DNA of 64,000 nucleotides, taken from JBPYCR01 sp051846915 (GTDB taxonomy: Bacteria > Bacillota > Bacilli > Bacillales > Amphibacillaceae). The stretch spans positions 62,001 to 126,000 of the forward strand of contig NZ_JBPYCR010000003.1 in assembly GCF_051846915.1 (NCBI RefSeq), given 5' to 3'. Below are positions 37,411 to 44,872 of this stretch, piece by piece (the stretch's first letter is position 1; every line of letters starts with the position of its first letter). The notes under the pieces were generated by a model. It had not been told where the DNA came from, did not search any database, and saw only the letters and a program-made list of their open reading frames with translations. A program made the translations under genes and the position numbers.

Positions 37411-38541
37411 ATGAAAGCAATTCTAGTTGATGATGAGCAGCTAGCTCTCGATTTTCTCGAACTGCAGATTAAAAAGGTGAGCGAAATCGAAGTTGTCGGT
37501 AAATACGTTCATTTTGATCTAAAAAGACACAGAGACGTGCTGCCTCAAATAGATATTGTATTTTTAGATATTGATATGCCTGAAATAAACGGGCTTGAGC
37601 TGGCAGAAATGCTGCTTGAGGAAAACCCGTCGTTGATCATTGTTTTTGTCACGGCATACAACGACTTCGCGGTGCAGGCATTTGAATTAAATGCGCTAGA
37701 TTACGTTCTAAAGCCTGTTCGCACAGAACGTTTGAAAAAGACATTGGAACGGGTCGGACAAATAGTGAGCAATACAAAATCCAAAAATGTTTCCACTAAT
37801 ACAACATTGCGAATTAATCTATTTAGAGAACTGACATTTCAGCTTGAACAAGATGAACATATACATATTAAATGGCGGACTGCTAAAGCACAGGAGTTGT
37901 TCCTTTATTTATTACAGCATGCTGAAAAAACAAATAATAAATTACAATTAATTGATGTGCTATGGCCGGAATTTGATACAGAAAAAGCATTCTCCCAATT
38001 ATATACAGCCATTTACCATATTCGTAAAGCACTTGAACAATACGAAAATTATTTCTCTTTGAAAAATGTGCAGGATGGTTACCTATTATCCTTGCGAAAT
38101 GTCGTAACAGATGTATCTGAATGGGAAGAAAAAATGAGTACTGCTCCTACGATTCGTATGGACAACATTGAAAAGTATGAAGCAGTTATGCAGTTGTATA
38201 CCGGCTCTTATTTACAAGAATATAATTATTTATGGGCCGACTCTGAACGCTATCGATTGGAACAAATCTGGCTAAAAACTGCTTATAATATAGCTAATAT
38301 TTATTATGATCATGGTGATTTAGAAAACGCAGAATCCTGGTATATACAAATTTGTACATTGAGACCTGAAGATGAGCATGCACACTTTTCCTTAATGGAA
38401 TTATATGCTTCTATGGGATATGGGCTACTTGTTAAACATCAGTACAATCAATTAGAAAGAACAATGGAGGAATTTCATATTAAAATGAACCCAACCATAC
38501 AACAATGGTACAATCAATGGAATCGGGATAAGGTTAAATAA
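37411..38541 (+). CDS. SARP-type response regulator (receiver + BTAD/TPR)
   Basis: A 376-residue regulator. Residues 1-118 are a receiver: AILVDDEQ at 3-10, phospho-Asp 53 in FLDIDMPE, Thr in VTAYND, Lys in YVLKPV. Residues about 125-220 form an OmpR-like winged helix (WRTAKAQELFLYLL, then LWPEFDTEKAFSQLYTAIYHIRKAL) and 225-370 a TPR/BTAD region (HGDLENAESWYIQICTLRPEDEHAHFSLMELYA). SARP-type regulators activate target promoters. The gene is divergent from the giant adhesin and lies 11.7 kb from the hybrid kinase, with only the adhesin between, so a kinase-regulator-adhesin circuit is likely. Start has AAAGGAG with 7-base spacing. Confidence 0.92.
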   Translation: MKAILVDDEQLALDFLELQIKKVSEIEVVGKYVHFDLKRHRDVLPQIDIVFLDIDMPEINGLELAEMLLEENPSLIIVFVTAYNDFAVQAFELNALDYVLKPVRTERLKKTLERVGQIVSNTKSKNVSTNTTLRINLFRELTFQLEQDEHIHIKWRTAKAQELFLYLLQHAEKTNNKLQLIDVLWPEFDTEKAFSQLYTAIYHIRKALEQYENYFSLKNVQDGYLLSLRNVVTDVSEWEEKMSTAPTIRMDNIEKYEAVMQLYTGSYLQEYNYLWADSERYRLEQIWLKTAYNIANIYYDHGDLENAESWYIQICTLRPEDEHAHFSLMELYASMGYGLLVKHQYNQLERTMEEFHIKMNPTIQQWYNQWNRDKVK

Positions 38542-38684
38542 CTGAAAAACTTATTTTTTAGCAAATTCCAAATCTATCGTGAATTTTGTTAGCATATCCA
38601 ATGGCGAATGAGAATAATATTCCTAAAATATAAAATCTTACTTCTGATGGAATCATCATACTATTCTTAAAACATCGATCTATA

Positions 38685-38713
38685 TTGACAACCCCTCATA
38701 AATTATATATAGT
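38685..38713 (+). promoter_or_regulatory. Sigma-A promoter of tRNA-Val
   Basis: TTGACA (38685-38690), exact 17-base spacer, TATAGT (38708-38713), about 24 bases before the mature tRNA. Confidence 0.88.
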
Positions 38714-38736
38714 ATTAAATGTCGGTAACTTCAAAC

Positions 38737-38809
38737 GATTCCGTAGCTCAGCTGGGAGAGCGCATGCTTGACAGGCATGAGGTCGTTGGTTCGAGCCCAA
38801 TCGGAATCA
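38737..38809 (+). tRNA. tRNA-Val (GAC)
   Basis: A complete 73-base cloverleaf. The acceptor arms GATTCCG and CGGAATC pair, the D arm is GCTC...GAGC, the anticodon stem is CATGC/GCATG with loop TTGACAG (GAC, reading GTC/GTT Val codons), the variable loop is AGGTC and the T arm is GTTGG-TTCGAGC-CCAAT. The CCA end is not encoded. It is a single tRNA with its own promoter and terminator. Confidence 0.97.
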
Positions 38810-38816
38810 TACTACG

Positions 38817-38853
38817 AAACGCTTATGCACAAATGTGTATAAGCGTTTTTTTA
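38817..38853 (+). terminator. Terminator of tRNA-Val
   Basis: A 14-bp stem (one G-T pair), AAACGCTTATGCAC (38817-38830) with GTGTATAAGCGTTT (38835-38848), followed by a T-run. Confidence 0.92.
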
Positions 38854-38940
38854 TGGTCAAAAAAAATACAGACTCAGAAAAAAACAAATTCAACTGAGGA
38901 TGATGTAGACAACCTAACCACTGCAAAACATCCTTTTGGG

Positions 38941-39285
38941 CTATAAAGCGTCTTTGTTGCGTGAAAATCGTAATATAATCTCATTCAATCTATCTATGTC
39001 TGAAAACTCTTTAAAGGTATCTTTTTCTTTTGCAAGTGCTGTTTTCATCTTTTGACCGCATTCCTGGCTGCACACTGTAAAAAGACCGTCTTGCCCTGCT
39101 TTATTAGCCTTGTAATCAGCAGTTGTGACAATCATAGGAACATAGGTCTTCCATGAATATAAATAAACCAGAATGATTTATCCTTCCTTTTCAGTGAAAT
39201 CGATCCCATCGGAAAATTTATCATTTATCGCATTTAATGGCTGATCCTCAGCGATCTTCTTCATGCATCATGCACATCTAAACAT
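38941..39285 (-). pseudogene. Two-CxxC-type small zinc protein broken by two stop codons
   Basis: A 115-codon frame from ATG 39285 to the stop at 38941 is interrupted by TGA at codon 6 (39268-39270) and TAA at codon 36 (39178-39180), both in the same frame. Between and after these the text reads as one protein: MFRCA-(stop)-CMKKIAEDQPLN, IDFTEKEG-(stop)-IILVYLYSWKTYVPMI, then TTADYKANKAGQDGLFTV and CSQECGQKMKTALAKE. The first stop falls where CAxC would hold a Trp (TGG to TGA). The Cys pairs Cx2C and Cx3C suggest a zinc-binding fold. AAAAGGA precedes the ATG. A 64-residue piece from ATG 39132 could still be made but has no ribosome site. Confidence 0.7.
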
Positions 39286-39470
39286 TAATAATGATCCTTT
39301 TGGTAATTGTAGTTACAAACCTTTTATACTATTTGATTTTTATTTGTTTTAACGTTTTTTATAACTTTAATGTAACCAAGTTCGCCATATTTTGGTAATT
39401 AATTCTTCCATAATTGTTTTCCAATGATTTTTATTCTAGTTATTTATAATACCCATGATATTCGTCCATA

Positions 39471-39496
39471 CAAAAAACAGCACGCTACATACGTTA
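39471..39496 (+). promoter_or_regulatory. Sigma-K-type promoter of the coat gene
   Basis: CATACGTTA (39488-39496) matches the sigma-K -10 consensus CATANNNTA, with the AC -35 element 16 bases upstream (39470-39471). This places the coat gene in the late mother cell. Confidence 0.65.
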
Positions 39497-39535
39497 TAAG
39501 TGTAATGATTAAAAACAAAAGGAGTGTATATATCT

Positions 39536-40066
39536 ATGGGTTGTGGAAAAAGATTTGACAAAGATGACCACGTTGGAGGAACTTTCACTGATGATTGTGT
39601 ATGTGACGTTGTCCGTGCGATAGCCGACGCTCAAGAAGATGTCGTCGATATGGCGTGTGATGTAAGTTGTTCAAAATCCATCAGTAATTTATTGGAGCCG
39701 GTATCTCGTAATAATTTAGATACTGTGCCATTCATCCTTTACGGAAAGGATCTCCAGCCTTTCAAAGGGTTTGGAGCCGACATTCAAATCAAAAATGGTA
39801 AACCAATATTTGATTGCACAGAGAGCTTCATCTTCCGTGTGAAAGAAGTGAGTGATGACTGTTGTGCAGTGCTTGAACTTCTAACCTTTGATGCTGTGGA
39901 GCCTAGCAAACCAGGAGATCAAGATGGTGCAGAATGTAATGATGATCCGTGCGAACAGTTAGATTGGAAATACGTCAATGATTTGAACCGTACCGGCATT
40001 TGCATTACCGTAGACTTAAATTGCTTCTGTGCAATTACTTGTCTACCTGCAGTATCTGTACTTTAA
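39536..40066 (+). CDS. CotY/CotZ-family cysteine-rich spore coat protein
   Basis: A 176-residue protein from ATG 39536 (AAAGGAG 9 bases upstream). It is rich in Cys (about 14) with family pieces DDCVCDVVRAIADAQ near residue 19, FILYGKDLQPFKGFG near 72, CAVLELL near 108 and CITVDLNCFCAITCLP at the C-terminus. B. subtilis CotY and CotZ are 148-162 residues and build the disulfide-linked crust of the spore. A CotY or CotZ choice cannot be made. It has a sigma-K-like promoter and a strong terminator, so it is monocistronic. Confidence 0.9.
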   Translation: MGCGKRFDKDDHVGGTFTDDCVCDVVRAIADAQEDVVDMACDVSCSKSISNLLEPVSRNNLDTVPFILYGKDLQPFKGFGADIQIKNGKPIFDCTESFIFRVKEVSDDCCAVLELLTFDAVEPSKPGDQDGAECNDDPCEQLDWKYVNDLNRTGICITVDLNCFCAITCLPAVSVL

Positions 40067-40088
40067 TTTGTACGCTAAAATAAAGAAC

Positions 40089-40132
40089 AAAACAACAGTC
40101 TTTGGTGGAAAGCCGAAGCTGTTGTTTTAATA
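40089..40132 (+). terminator. Terminator of the CotY/CotZ gene
   Basis: AAAACAACAG (40089-40098) with CTGTTGTTTT (40119-40128), with a further inner pairing, then AT-rich sequence. Confidence 0.85.
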
Positions 40133-40312
40133 TATTCAGATTATAGAGCAGTATTCTAAAAAGCTTTATAGAGGTTGTTCAAATTGCGGATTCGATATCT
40201 CAACCTCAGAAATAGCCCCTTACTAATACAAAAACCCAATCACATTCCAGTAAAGAAACATAAGATGAAATTGTAAGGTGCTAATTCAAAACTTTCAGAG
40301 AGGTGAAGTAAT

Positions 40313-40411
40313 ATGTCTTACGGAGGATATAGTGGAGGAAACAATTTTGCCTTAATTGTAGTGCTGTTTATCTTGTTGATTATCGTAGGTACTGCTTTTG
40401 TAGGGCATTAA
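40313..40411 (+). CDS. YjcZ-family sporulation protein (32 aa)
   Basis: A 32-residue peptide, MSYGGYSGGNNFALIVVLFI followed by LLIIVGTAFVGH. An N-terminal Gly/Tyr-rich start and one helix are typical of the YjcZ family of small coat/forespore-membrane proteins. GAGAGGTGAAG gives a ribosome site 8 bases before ATG 40313. CATAAGATG upstream (near 40259) is close to a sigma-K -10 box. Followed by a strong terminator. Function in the spore is not known. Confidence 0.88.
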   Translation: MSYGGYSGGNNFALIVVLFILLIIVGTAFVGH

Positions 40412-40460
40412 AAAAATAATGTTTCTATCCAGTAAATAACTTAATTTACCTGCTTAATGG

Positions 40461-40495
40461 AACCTTCCCTGTCAAAATAGGGGAGGTTTTTTGTT
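40461..40495 (+). terminator. Terminator of yjcZ-like gene
   Basis: AACCTTCCCT (40461-40470) with AGGGGAGGTT (40479-40488), then six T bases. Confidence 0.85.
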
Positions 40496-40640
40496 TTGCA
40501 AGGAGCAACGAAACAATCGTTGTTACTCAATCAAAATAAAAAATAGTATGTTCCCTTGTTCAATGATACAATCAAAAGTGCATGTTTATTATCATGCATA
40601 ATCGGGAATGAAATTGAATATATACTTGAGGTGTTATAAA

Positions 40641-41366
40641 TTGGCTCTAAAAGGAAAAATGATTGAAAAGAACATTACAAGTTCCTATTTAAATGAAACG
40701 ATCTCATTAAAAATTTATCAACCTGAATCGATAGATCCGCTTTATCAACATACAGTTTGTATCATGCAAGATGGAGATGATTATTTTCAAATTGGACGTA
40801 TTTCTACTTTAAGTGATAAACTCCATACCAATGAAGACATATCTAACACAACATTTGTCGGTATTCATTATATAGATCGTTACGACAGAGTTAAAAAATA
40901 TCATCCAAAAGGCGAGCAGTATGAATCATATCTCCGGTTTTTAACGCATGAGGTGCTCCCTTTATTGGAAGAATCGCTTCCTTTAAACCCTTTAGGGATA
41001 AGATGGGCACTTATGGGAGATTCCCTTGCTGCAACCATCGCACTCTTGACAGCTATCAAATATCCGAATCTATTTGAAATCATCATTTTGCAGTCTCCGC
41101 TCGTTGATAATCCTGTAAAAAATGAAGTGAGAAAGGCTGAGAATATTTCGGGGCTACATATTTATCATACAATTGGCCAAAGTGAAACAAGTGTACCTAC
41201 TAGTGTTTTTGGAGAAATTGATTTTTTAACACCAAATCGTGAACTTCATGATTTATTAAAGGAACAAAATAATAATTATACGTATCAGGAATTTGAGCAT
41301 GCGAATCATACATGGAAACATTGGCAAAAAGATTTACCACATGCGCTTAAAGAAATGCTTGCTTGA
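40641..41366 (+). CDS. Esterase/alpha-beta hydrolase (YjcH-like)
   Basis: Read from TTG 40641, which has GAGGTG seven bases upstream; an ATG at 40608 has no site. The 241-residue product resembles the esterase D group: a beta strand TVCIMQDGDDYFQIG near 45, the nucleophile elbow MGDSLAATIALLTA near 128 (Ser of G-D-S-L-A), and a late His in YQEFEHANHTWKHW near 220. It precedes yjcG and yjcF in the same order as B. subtilis yjcF-yjcG-yjcH reversed, so a yjcH relative is the best call. A 320-base gap separates it from yjcG. Substrate unknown. Confidence 0.8.
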   Translation: MALKGKMIEKNITSSYLNETISLKIYQPESIDPLYQHTVCIMQDGDDYFQIGRISTLSDKLHTNEDISNTTFVGIHYIDRYDRVKKYHPKGEQYESYLRFLTHEVLPLLEESLPLNPLGIRWALMGDSLAATIALLTAIKYPNLFEIIILQSPLVDNPVKNEVRKAENISGLHIYHTIGQSETSVPTSVFGEIDFLTPNRELHDLLKEQNNNYTYQEFEHANHTWKHWQKDLPHALKEMLA

Positions 41367-41692
41367 ATGACGTTTCGTATAATAAATTGGAAGAGGTTTG
41401 ACAGTTCCTGAATAAGTTCATCGCTAGCAGGTAAGTACAATCCTATTAAACCGCAATGTACGAAGTAATGGAATAGGGATTTTTTTATACTATCGGTTCT
41501 TTATATTAGTACAAGCATTTACATCATTAAGGGAGAACTGTTTTCGTGCTATTTTCCGATTAATCGATCTATTCCCTTTTATTTAAGCTTATTTTTGGTA
41601 TACTAAAGAGTAACCCACTTCGCGCATCTCACTGATCTTGATATTTTTTCTATTACATAAAATTTATTCCAATATATAGGAGGTTAAAAATG
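41367..41692. other. Intergenic stretch with the yjcG promoter
   Basis: About 320 bases. TGGTATACT (41596-41604) is an extended -10 promoter about 90 bases before yjcG. No gene or strong terminator for the esterase is seen. Confidence 0.5.
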
Positions 41693-42211
41693 ATGAACTA
41701 TGGAATCGCTATTTTCCCGTCCAAATCAATTCAAGATGAAGCTAATTCGTACAGGAAGCGTTATGATCCACAGTATGCCAATGTTCCACCACACATTACA
41801 TTAAAGCCTTCATTTGAGGCAGATGAAAGTTTAATTAAAGAACTTGTTCCAGAATTGAAGAAAATTGCTAATGAAATGGAACCATTTAAAATTAATATTA
41901 ATAAAGTAAGTACATTTGCTCCCGTTACAAACACCATATATTTAAAGGTCGAGCCAATTCAACAATTAATCGATTTGAACGCTAAAATGCATCAAGGAAA
42001 ATTTCCGGAGAAGCAGGAATACTCCTTCGTTCCTCATATAACAATTGCCCAAAAGTTGTCCGAAGATGAATATTCGGATGTTTTTGGAACATTACAGATG
42101 ATGGATATTCAATTTGAAGAAGAAATCGATCGTTTTCAACTATGTTATCAACTCGAAAATGGGACTTGGACAGTATATGAAACGTTCGTGTTCGGAAAGG
42201 AAATCGTGTGA
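41693..42211 (+). CDS. yjcG: 2H phosphoesterase / RNA ligase-like protein
   Basis: A 172-residue protein with two H-x-T/I motifs of the 2H phosphoesterase fold: PPHITLKPSF near residue 33 and FVPHITIAQKL near 113. Start ATG 41693 (AGGAGG 9 bases upstream) gives the MNYGIAIFPSK start seen in YjcG; the ATG three bases before it is less likely. The fold handles 2'-5' or cyclic phosphodiesters in RNA, but the YjcG substrate is unproven. It overlaps yjcF by four bases (GTGA), so both are translated from one mRNA. Confidence 0.9.
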   Translation: MNYGIAIFPSKSIQDEANSYRKRYDPQYANVPPHITLKPSFEADESLIKELVPELKKIANEMEPFKININKVSTFAPVTNTIYLKVEPIQQLIDLNAKMHQGKFPEKQEYSFVPHITIAQKLSEDEYSDVFGTLQMMDIQFEEEIDRFQLCYQLENGTWTVYETFVFGKEIV

Positions 42212-42651
42212 ATATAAAAGTTGTTGAAACACCAGGTGAAAAAGAAGACGCTTTATACGTTCGAACTACTGTTTTTGTCCATGAGCAACAGGTTCCTCCT
42301 GAGCTTGAAGTGGATGAGAACGAGCAATATAGTGTCCACTTTGTAGGTTACGAAAATAATGAACCGATTGCAGCTGCACGTCTTCGGTTTATTGGTGAAT
42401 ATGGAAAGTTAGAAAGGATCAGCGTTTTAAAGGAACATCGCGGAAAAGCTTATGGGAAGAAAATGATTCAAAAAATGGAAGAGGTCATTGCAGACCGTGG
42501 TTATAAAAAATCCAAGCTAAACTCACAAACCCATGCGGAAAACTTTTATAAGCACCTCGGCTATGAAACGGTTTCCGAAGCTTTTATAGATGCTGGTATC
42601 CCACATATTACGATGATTAAATCATTAGACAATAAAGCAGTCCACAATTAA
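42208..42651 (+). CDS. yjcF: GNAT N-acetyltransferase (YjcF)
   Basis: A 147-residue GNAT protein starting at GTG 42208 overlapping the yjcG stop. Features are VFVHEQQVPPELEVDENE (residues about 21-40, with the E-Q-x-V-P signature of the YjcF/ElaA group), the acetyl-CoA loop ERISVLKEHRGKAYGKKMIQ near 70, and NAQxHA-like SQTHAENFYKHLGYE near 105. Substrate unknown. The terminator starts inside its last codons. Confidence 0.9.
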   Translation: MNIKVVETPGEKEDALYVRTTVFVHEQQVPPELEVDENEQYSVHFVGYENNEPIAAARLRFIGEYGKLERISVLKEHRGKAYGKKMIQKMEEVIADRGYKKSKLNSQTHAENFYKHLGYETVSEAFIDAGIPHITMIKSLDNKAVHN

Positions 42652-42676
42652 GTTGTGTACTGCTTTATTTTTTTCA
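42631..42676 (+). terminator. Terminator overlapping the yjcF stop
   Basis: A 17-base stem, AATAAAGCAGTCCACAA (42631-42647) with TTGTGTACTGCTTTATT (42653-42669), one mismatch, then a T-run. The left arm is yjcF coding sequence and the stop codon is in the loop. Confidence 0.9.
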
Positions 42677-42825
42677 CGAAATTCCATTTGGCTTTGATCG
42701 TTATTTCTCCTGCCAGTATGTGCTCGAAATCAGCAAAAATGTCTTATGTACCGCCTCTCATGAATGACACTTTCTTTTTCGGACAATATAAAGTGTGATG
42801 ATTTTTTTAAGGAGAGATAACTTTT

Positions 42826-43539
42826 ATGAATTATACTTCCATGTTTTTTGAAACCCTTTTTGGATTTGCCGCGCTGTTCTTACTTACGAAAGTACTTGGA
42901 AAAACACAAATATCACAATTAACACCTTTTGATTTTATTGCTGCTTTAGTATTGGGTGAACTTGTTGGTAATGCTTTATTTGATGAAAAAGCAGGGATTA
43001 TGGCAATTGGTTTTGTTATTGTATTATGGGGTGGCTTATTGTTTATAGTGGAGATTATTACCCAAAAATTCAAAGGTTCCCGCAATTTACTGGAAGGCAA
43101 GCCGTCCTTTGTGATTCATAAAGGGAAATTAATATATGAAGAATTACGAAAAAATAAAATTGATATTGGTGAATTGCAACACATGCTCCGGATGAAAGAT
43201 GTTTTTGCCATACAAGAAGTGGAGTATGCAATTATGGAGCCAAACGGCCAAGTTTCGGTACTAAAAAAATCAGATTTTCAAACCCCGACAAAACAGGATT
43301 TAAACATTCAACCAACTGTACCACAAGTAGCCATGACGTTAATAAGTGATGGAGAAATGATCAAAGATAATCTCGCTGAATCCGATTTAACCGAACAATG
43401 GTTGTTGAATGAAGTACGTGCGCAAGGTCTTCAATCTGTAAAAGAAGTATTTTATGCCGAGTGGAAGCAAGGTCAAAGACTTTTTGTACTTCCATATACA
43501 AAGATTAAAAACAAGGATATGGCCGCTAAACATAACTAA
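42826..43539 (+). CDS. DUF421 membrane protein (YetF family)
   Basis: A 237-residue protein with three N-terminal helices (about 8-28, 35-55 and 62-80, including IAALVLGELVGNALF) and a cytoplasmic alpha/beta part with the YetF-family stretch KPSFVIHKGKLIYEELRKNKI near residue 90 and DVFAIQEVEYAIMEPNGQVSV near 125. This matches DUF421, common in spore formers; the B. subtilis relatives are about this length. AAGGAGAG lies upstream. The function is unknown; some members affect spore or envelope traits. Confidence 0.85.
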   Translation: MNYTSMFFETLFGFAALFLLTKVLGKTQISQLTPFDFIAALVLGELVGNALFDEKAGIMAIGFVIVLWGGLLFIVEIITQKFKGSRNLLEGKPSFVIHKGKLIYEELRKNKIDIGELQHMLRMKDVFAIQEVEYAIMEPNGQVSVLKKSDFQTPTKQDLNIQPTVPQVAMTLISDGEMIKDNLAESDLTEQWLLNEVRAQGLQSVKEVFYAEWKQGQRLFVLPYTKIKNKDMAAKHN

Positions 43540-43562
43540 CAAATCTTTTTCATTCACATACG

Positions 43563-43799
43563 TTATATATTTGTATCAACATAACTTCCCCTGTTGAATT
43601 GATCCGCTACTGTTTGCACCCAGTTATTATAGGTGTATCGATTTGGTTGGTGGAAGTATTTATTGCTTTTATTTTCATATGCTTCATCCAAAATCACTTT
43701 GAACGGACCTTCAATATGATGCTTATTTTTTTTCTGGTTAATATCTCGTGTTTGGTAATTGATATATTGGTGATTTGTTACCGGCAAAATATAACCCAT
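43563..43799 (-). CDS. Small hypothetical protein (78 aa)
   Basis: A 78-residue protein from ATG 43799 with GGAG eight bases upstream, preferred over two earlier ATG codons. The start MGYILPVTNHQYINYQTR is a text I associate with small Bacillaceae hypothetical proteins beginning MGYVLP-type; the middle is basic (KKNKHHIEGPFKVIL) and the end is Asn/Tyr-rich (PNRYTYNNWVQTVAD). No membrane segment or signal is seen. The ribosome site and clean frame support a real gene; function unknown. It faces the DUF421 gene. Confidence 0.6.
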   Translation of the reverse strand: MGYILPVTNHQYINYQTRDINQKKNKHHIEGPFKVILDEAYENKSNKYFHQPNRYTYNNWVQTVADQFNRGSYVDTNI

Positions 43800-44161
43800 C
43801 ATAATCACTCCATTTTTTATTAATGAGATAGTGATACATTATATTCGTTCTTAATAACAAATACCCTTTAATTAAAAAAGATAAACATAAAAAAATCGTA
43901 AGTGCCCTGCTTAGTAACGTAGCGACTGCGCCAGCTCATAGCTGGTGGTTCAATGTTGGGACTGTAGCTTCGCTTTCGCACCACCGTAAAAATTTGTGGC
44001 GCCGCCTAGGACTGCGCGTAAATGCTCGTCCCACCGAAAAGATTTGCACTAGAACCTCTAGTGCGTCCAAGGGAGAGCTATGAGAGAATTTTATGCTATC
44101 TTCTCTAATAAAAAAAAGAACGGAGCGGCGATGTTACGCTGCAATCCGTTCTTTTACCGAT
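43800..44161. repeat. GC-rich structured intergenic repeat-like element
   Basis: A GC-rich patch at about 43893-44095 in an AT-rich gap. It has several inverted repeats: CCAGCTCATAGCTGG (43932-43946), GCACTAGA with TCTAGTGC (about 44047-44065), and a flanking AGGGAGAGCTATGAGAGA. The style resembles dispersed intergenic repeats of Bacillaceae. No coding frame is convincing. Whether it occurs elsewhere in this genome cannot be seen from one window. Confidence 0.5.
44112..44156 (-). terminator. Terminator of cotO
   Basis: AAGAACGGA (44116-44124) pairs with TCCGTTCTT (44145-44153); on the minus strand it ends in a T-run (44111-44117). Lies right after the cotO stop. Confidence 0.88.
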
Positions 44162-44773
44162 CTAAAACCCAATTAAATTAATTTCCATTATATCTTCAAT
44201 TGAAAGTTGAGTTGATGACTTTCTGTTTCCAACTCGTATGAATACTTGTTGGCCTTCTCTATGAACAATCACGCCTTTATACACTTTCTCTTCTGTTTTT
44301 AATTCACATTTCACTTCCGGAGCAAAACGGGGTCTGTTTATAAAATAATTGATTTTTTCATCAAGACTTAAATCACTGAATTTCTTTTTTGTTTGCATAA
44401 CATCATCTGTGTCCGTGTCAGTTTCTTTCATATGATCTTCAGGTTTTTCTTTTCCCTCTGTATCAGCGCCTGTTTCTGTTAAATCTGTATGATCGTCTGT
44501 CTCATTTTCTTTATAAGATGTATTATCCACTGTTTCATATCCTTTTGTAACGGCATCATAGATTATACTATAATCGCCTCTATTTGCTCCTAATAATGGG
44601 TTTGAATAGCTGTGTCTGCGTGACTTTTTTTTAGATGTCGCTTTATATGGTGACGTTTGGTTACTTTTACTTACCGATGTCGACGTATAACTTTCTTGCA
44701 TCTTTGCTTTCGGCGCTTTTCTTTCTGGCTGGTGAATATATAGCAAGGGATTCTTCGCATATTGCTTTCCCAT
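44162..44773 (-). CDS. cotO: CotO-family spore coat protein
   Basis: A 203-residue protein from ATG 44773 (AAAGGAGTG six bases upstream; a GTG 9 bases earlier overlaps this site). Family marks are the start KNPLLYIHQPE with PKAKMQESYTS (residues 7-30), a long low-complexity basic/acidic middle and the C-terminal domain FSDLSLDEKINYFINRPRFAPEVKCELKTEE-type at about 130-160 followed by YKGVIVHREGQQVFIRVG. This is the CotO pattern (B. subtilis YjbX), which helps the outer coat assemble. CATATAATA lies upstream (44814-44806), a sigma-K -10 match. Confidence 0.88.
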   Translation of the reverse strand: MGKQYAKNPLLYIHQPERKAPKAKMQESYTSTSVSKSNQTSPYKATSKKKSRRHSYSNPLLGANRGDYSIIYDAVTKGYETVDNTSYKENETDDHTDLTETGADTEGKEKPEDHMKETDTDTDDVMQTKKKFSDLSLDEKINYFINRPRFAPEVKCELKTEEKVYKGVIVHREGQQVFIRVGNRKSSTQLSIEDIMEINLIGF

Positions 44774-44805
44774 TTCCTGCACTCCTTTGTAGAAAATATT
44801 CTACT

Positions 44806-44814
44806 TATTATATG
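44806..44814 (-). promoter_or_regulatory. Sigma-K-type -10 box of cotO
   Basis: Minus-strand CATATAATA exactly fits CATANNNTA, about 33 bases before the cotO start. The -35 half is not distinctive. Confidence 0.6.
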
Positions 44815-44872
44815 AGCCTAAGACAGGAAATGTGTTTCTACAGGCAAACTCCAGTATGGTTCCTTTAACGTT

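Noticed and set aside
38941..39135. 64-codon frame as an intact small gene
   Set aside because: Its ATG has no ribosome site and the frame continues upstream through a stop into matching protein text, so it is the tail of a pseudogene.
39268..39270. Selenocysteine recoding of the TGA in the CAxC motif
   Set aside because: A second stop (TAA) lies 29 codons on in the same frame, which recoding of TGA cannot explain.
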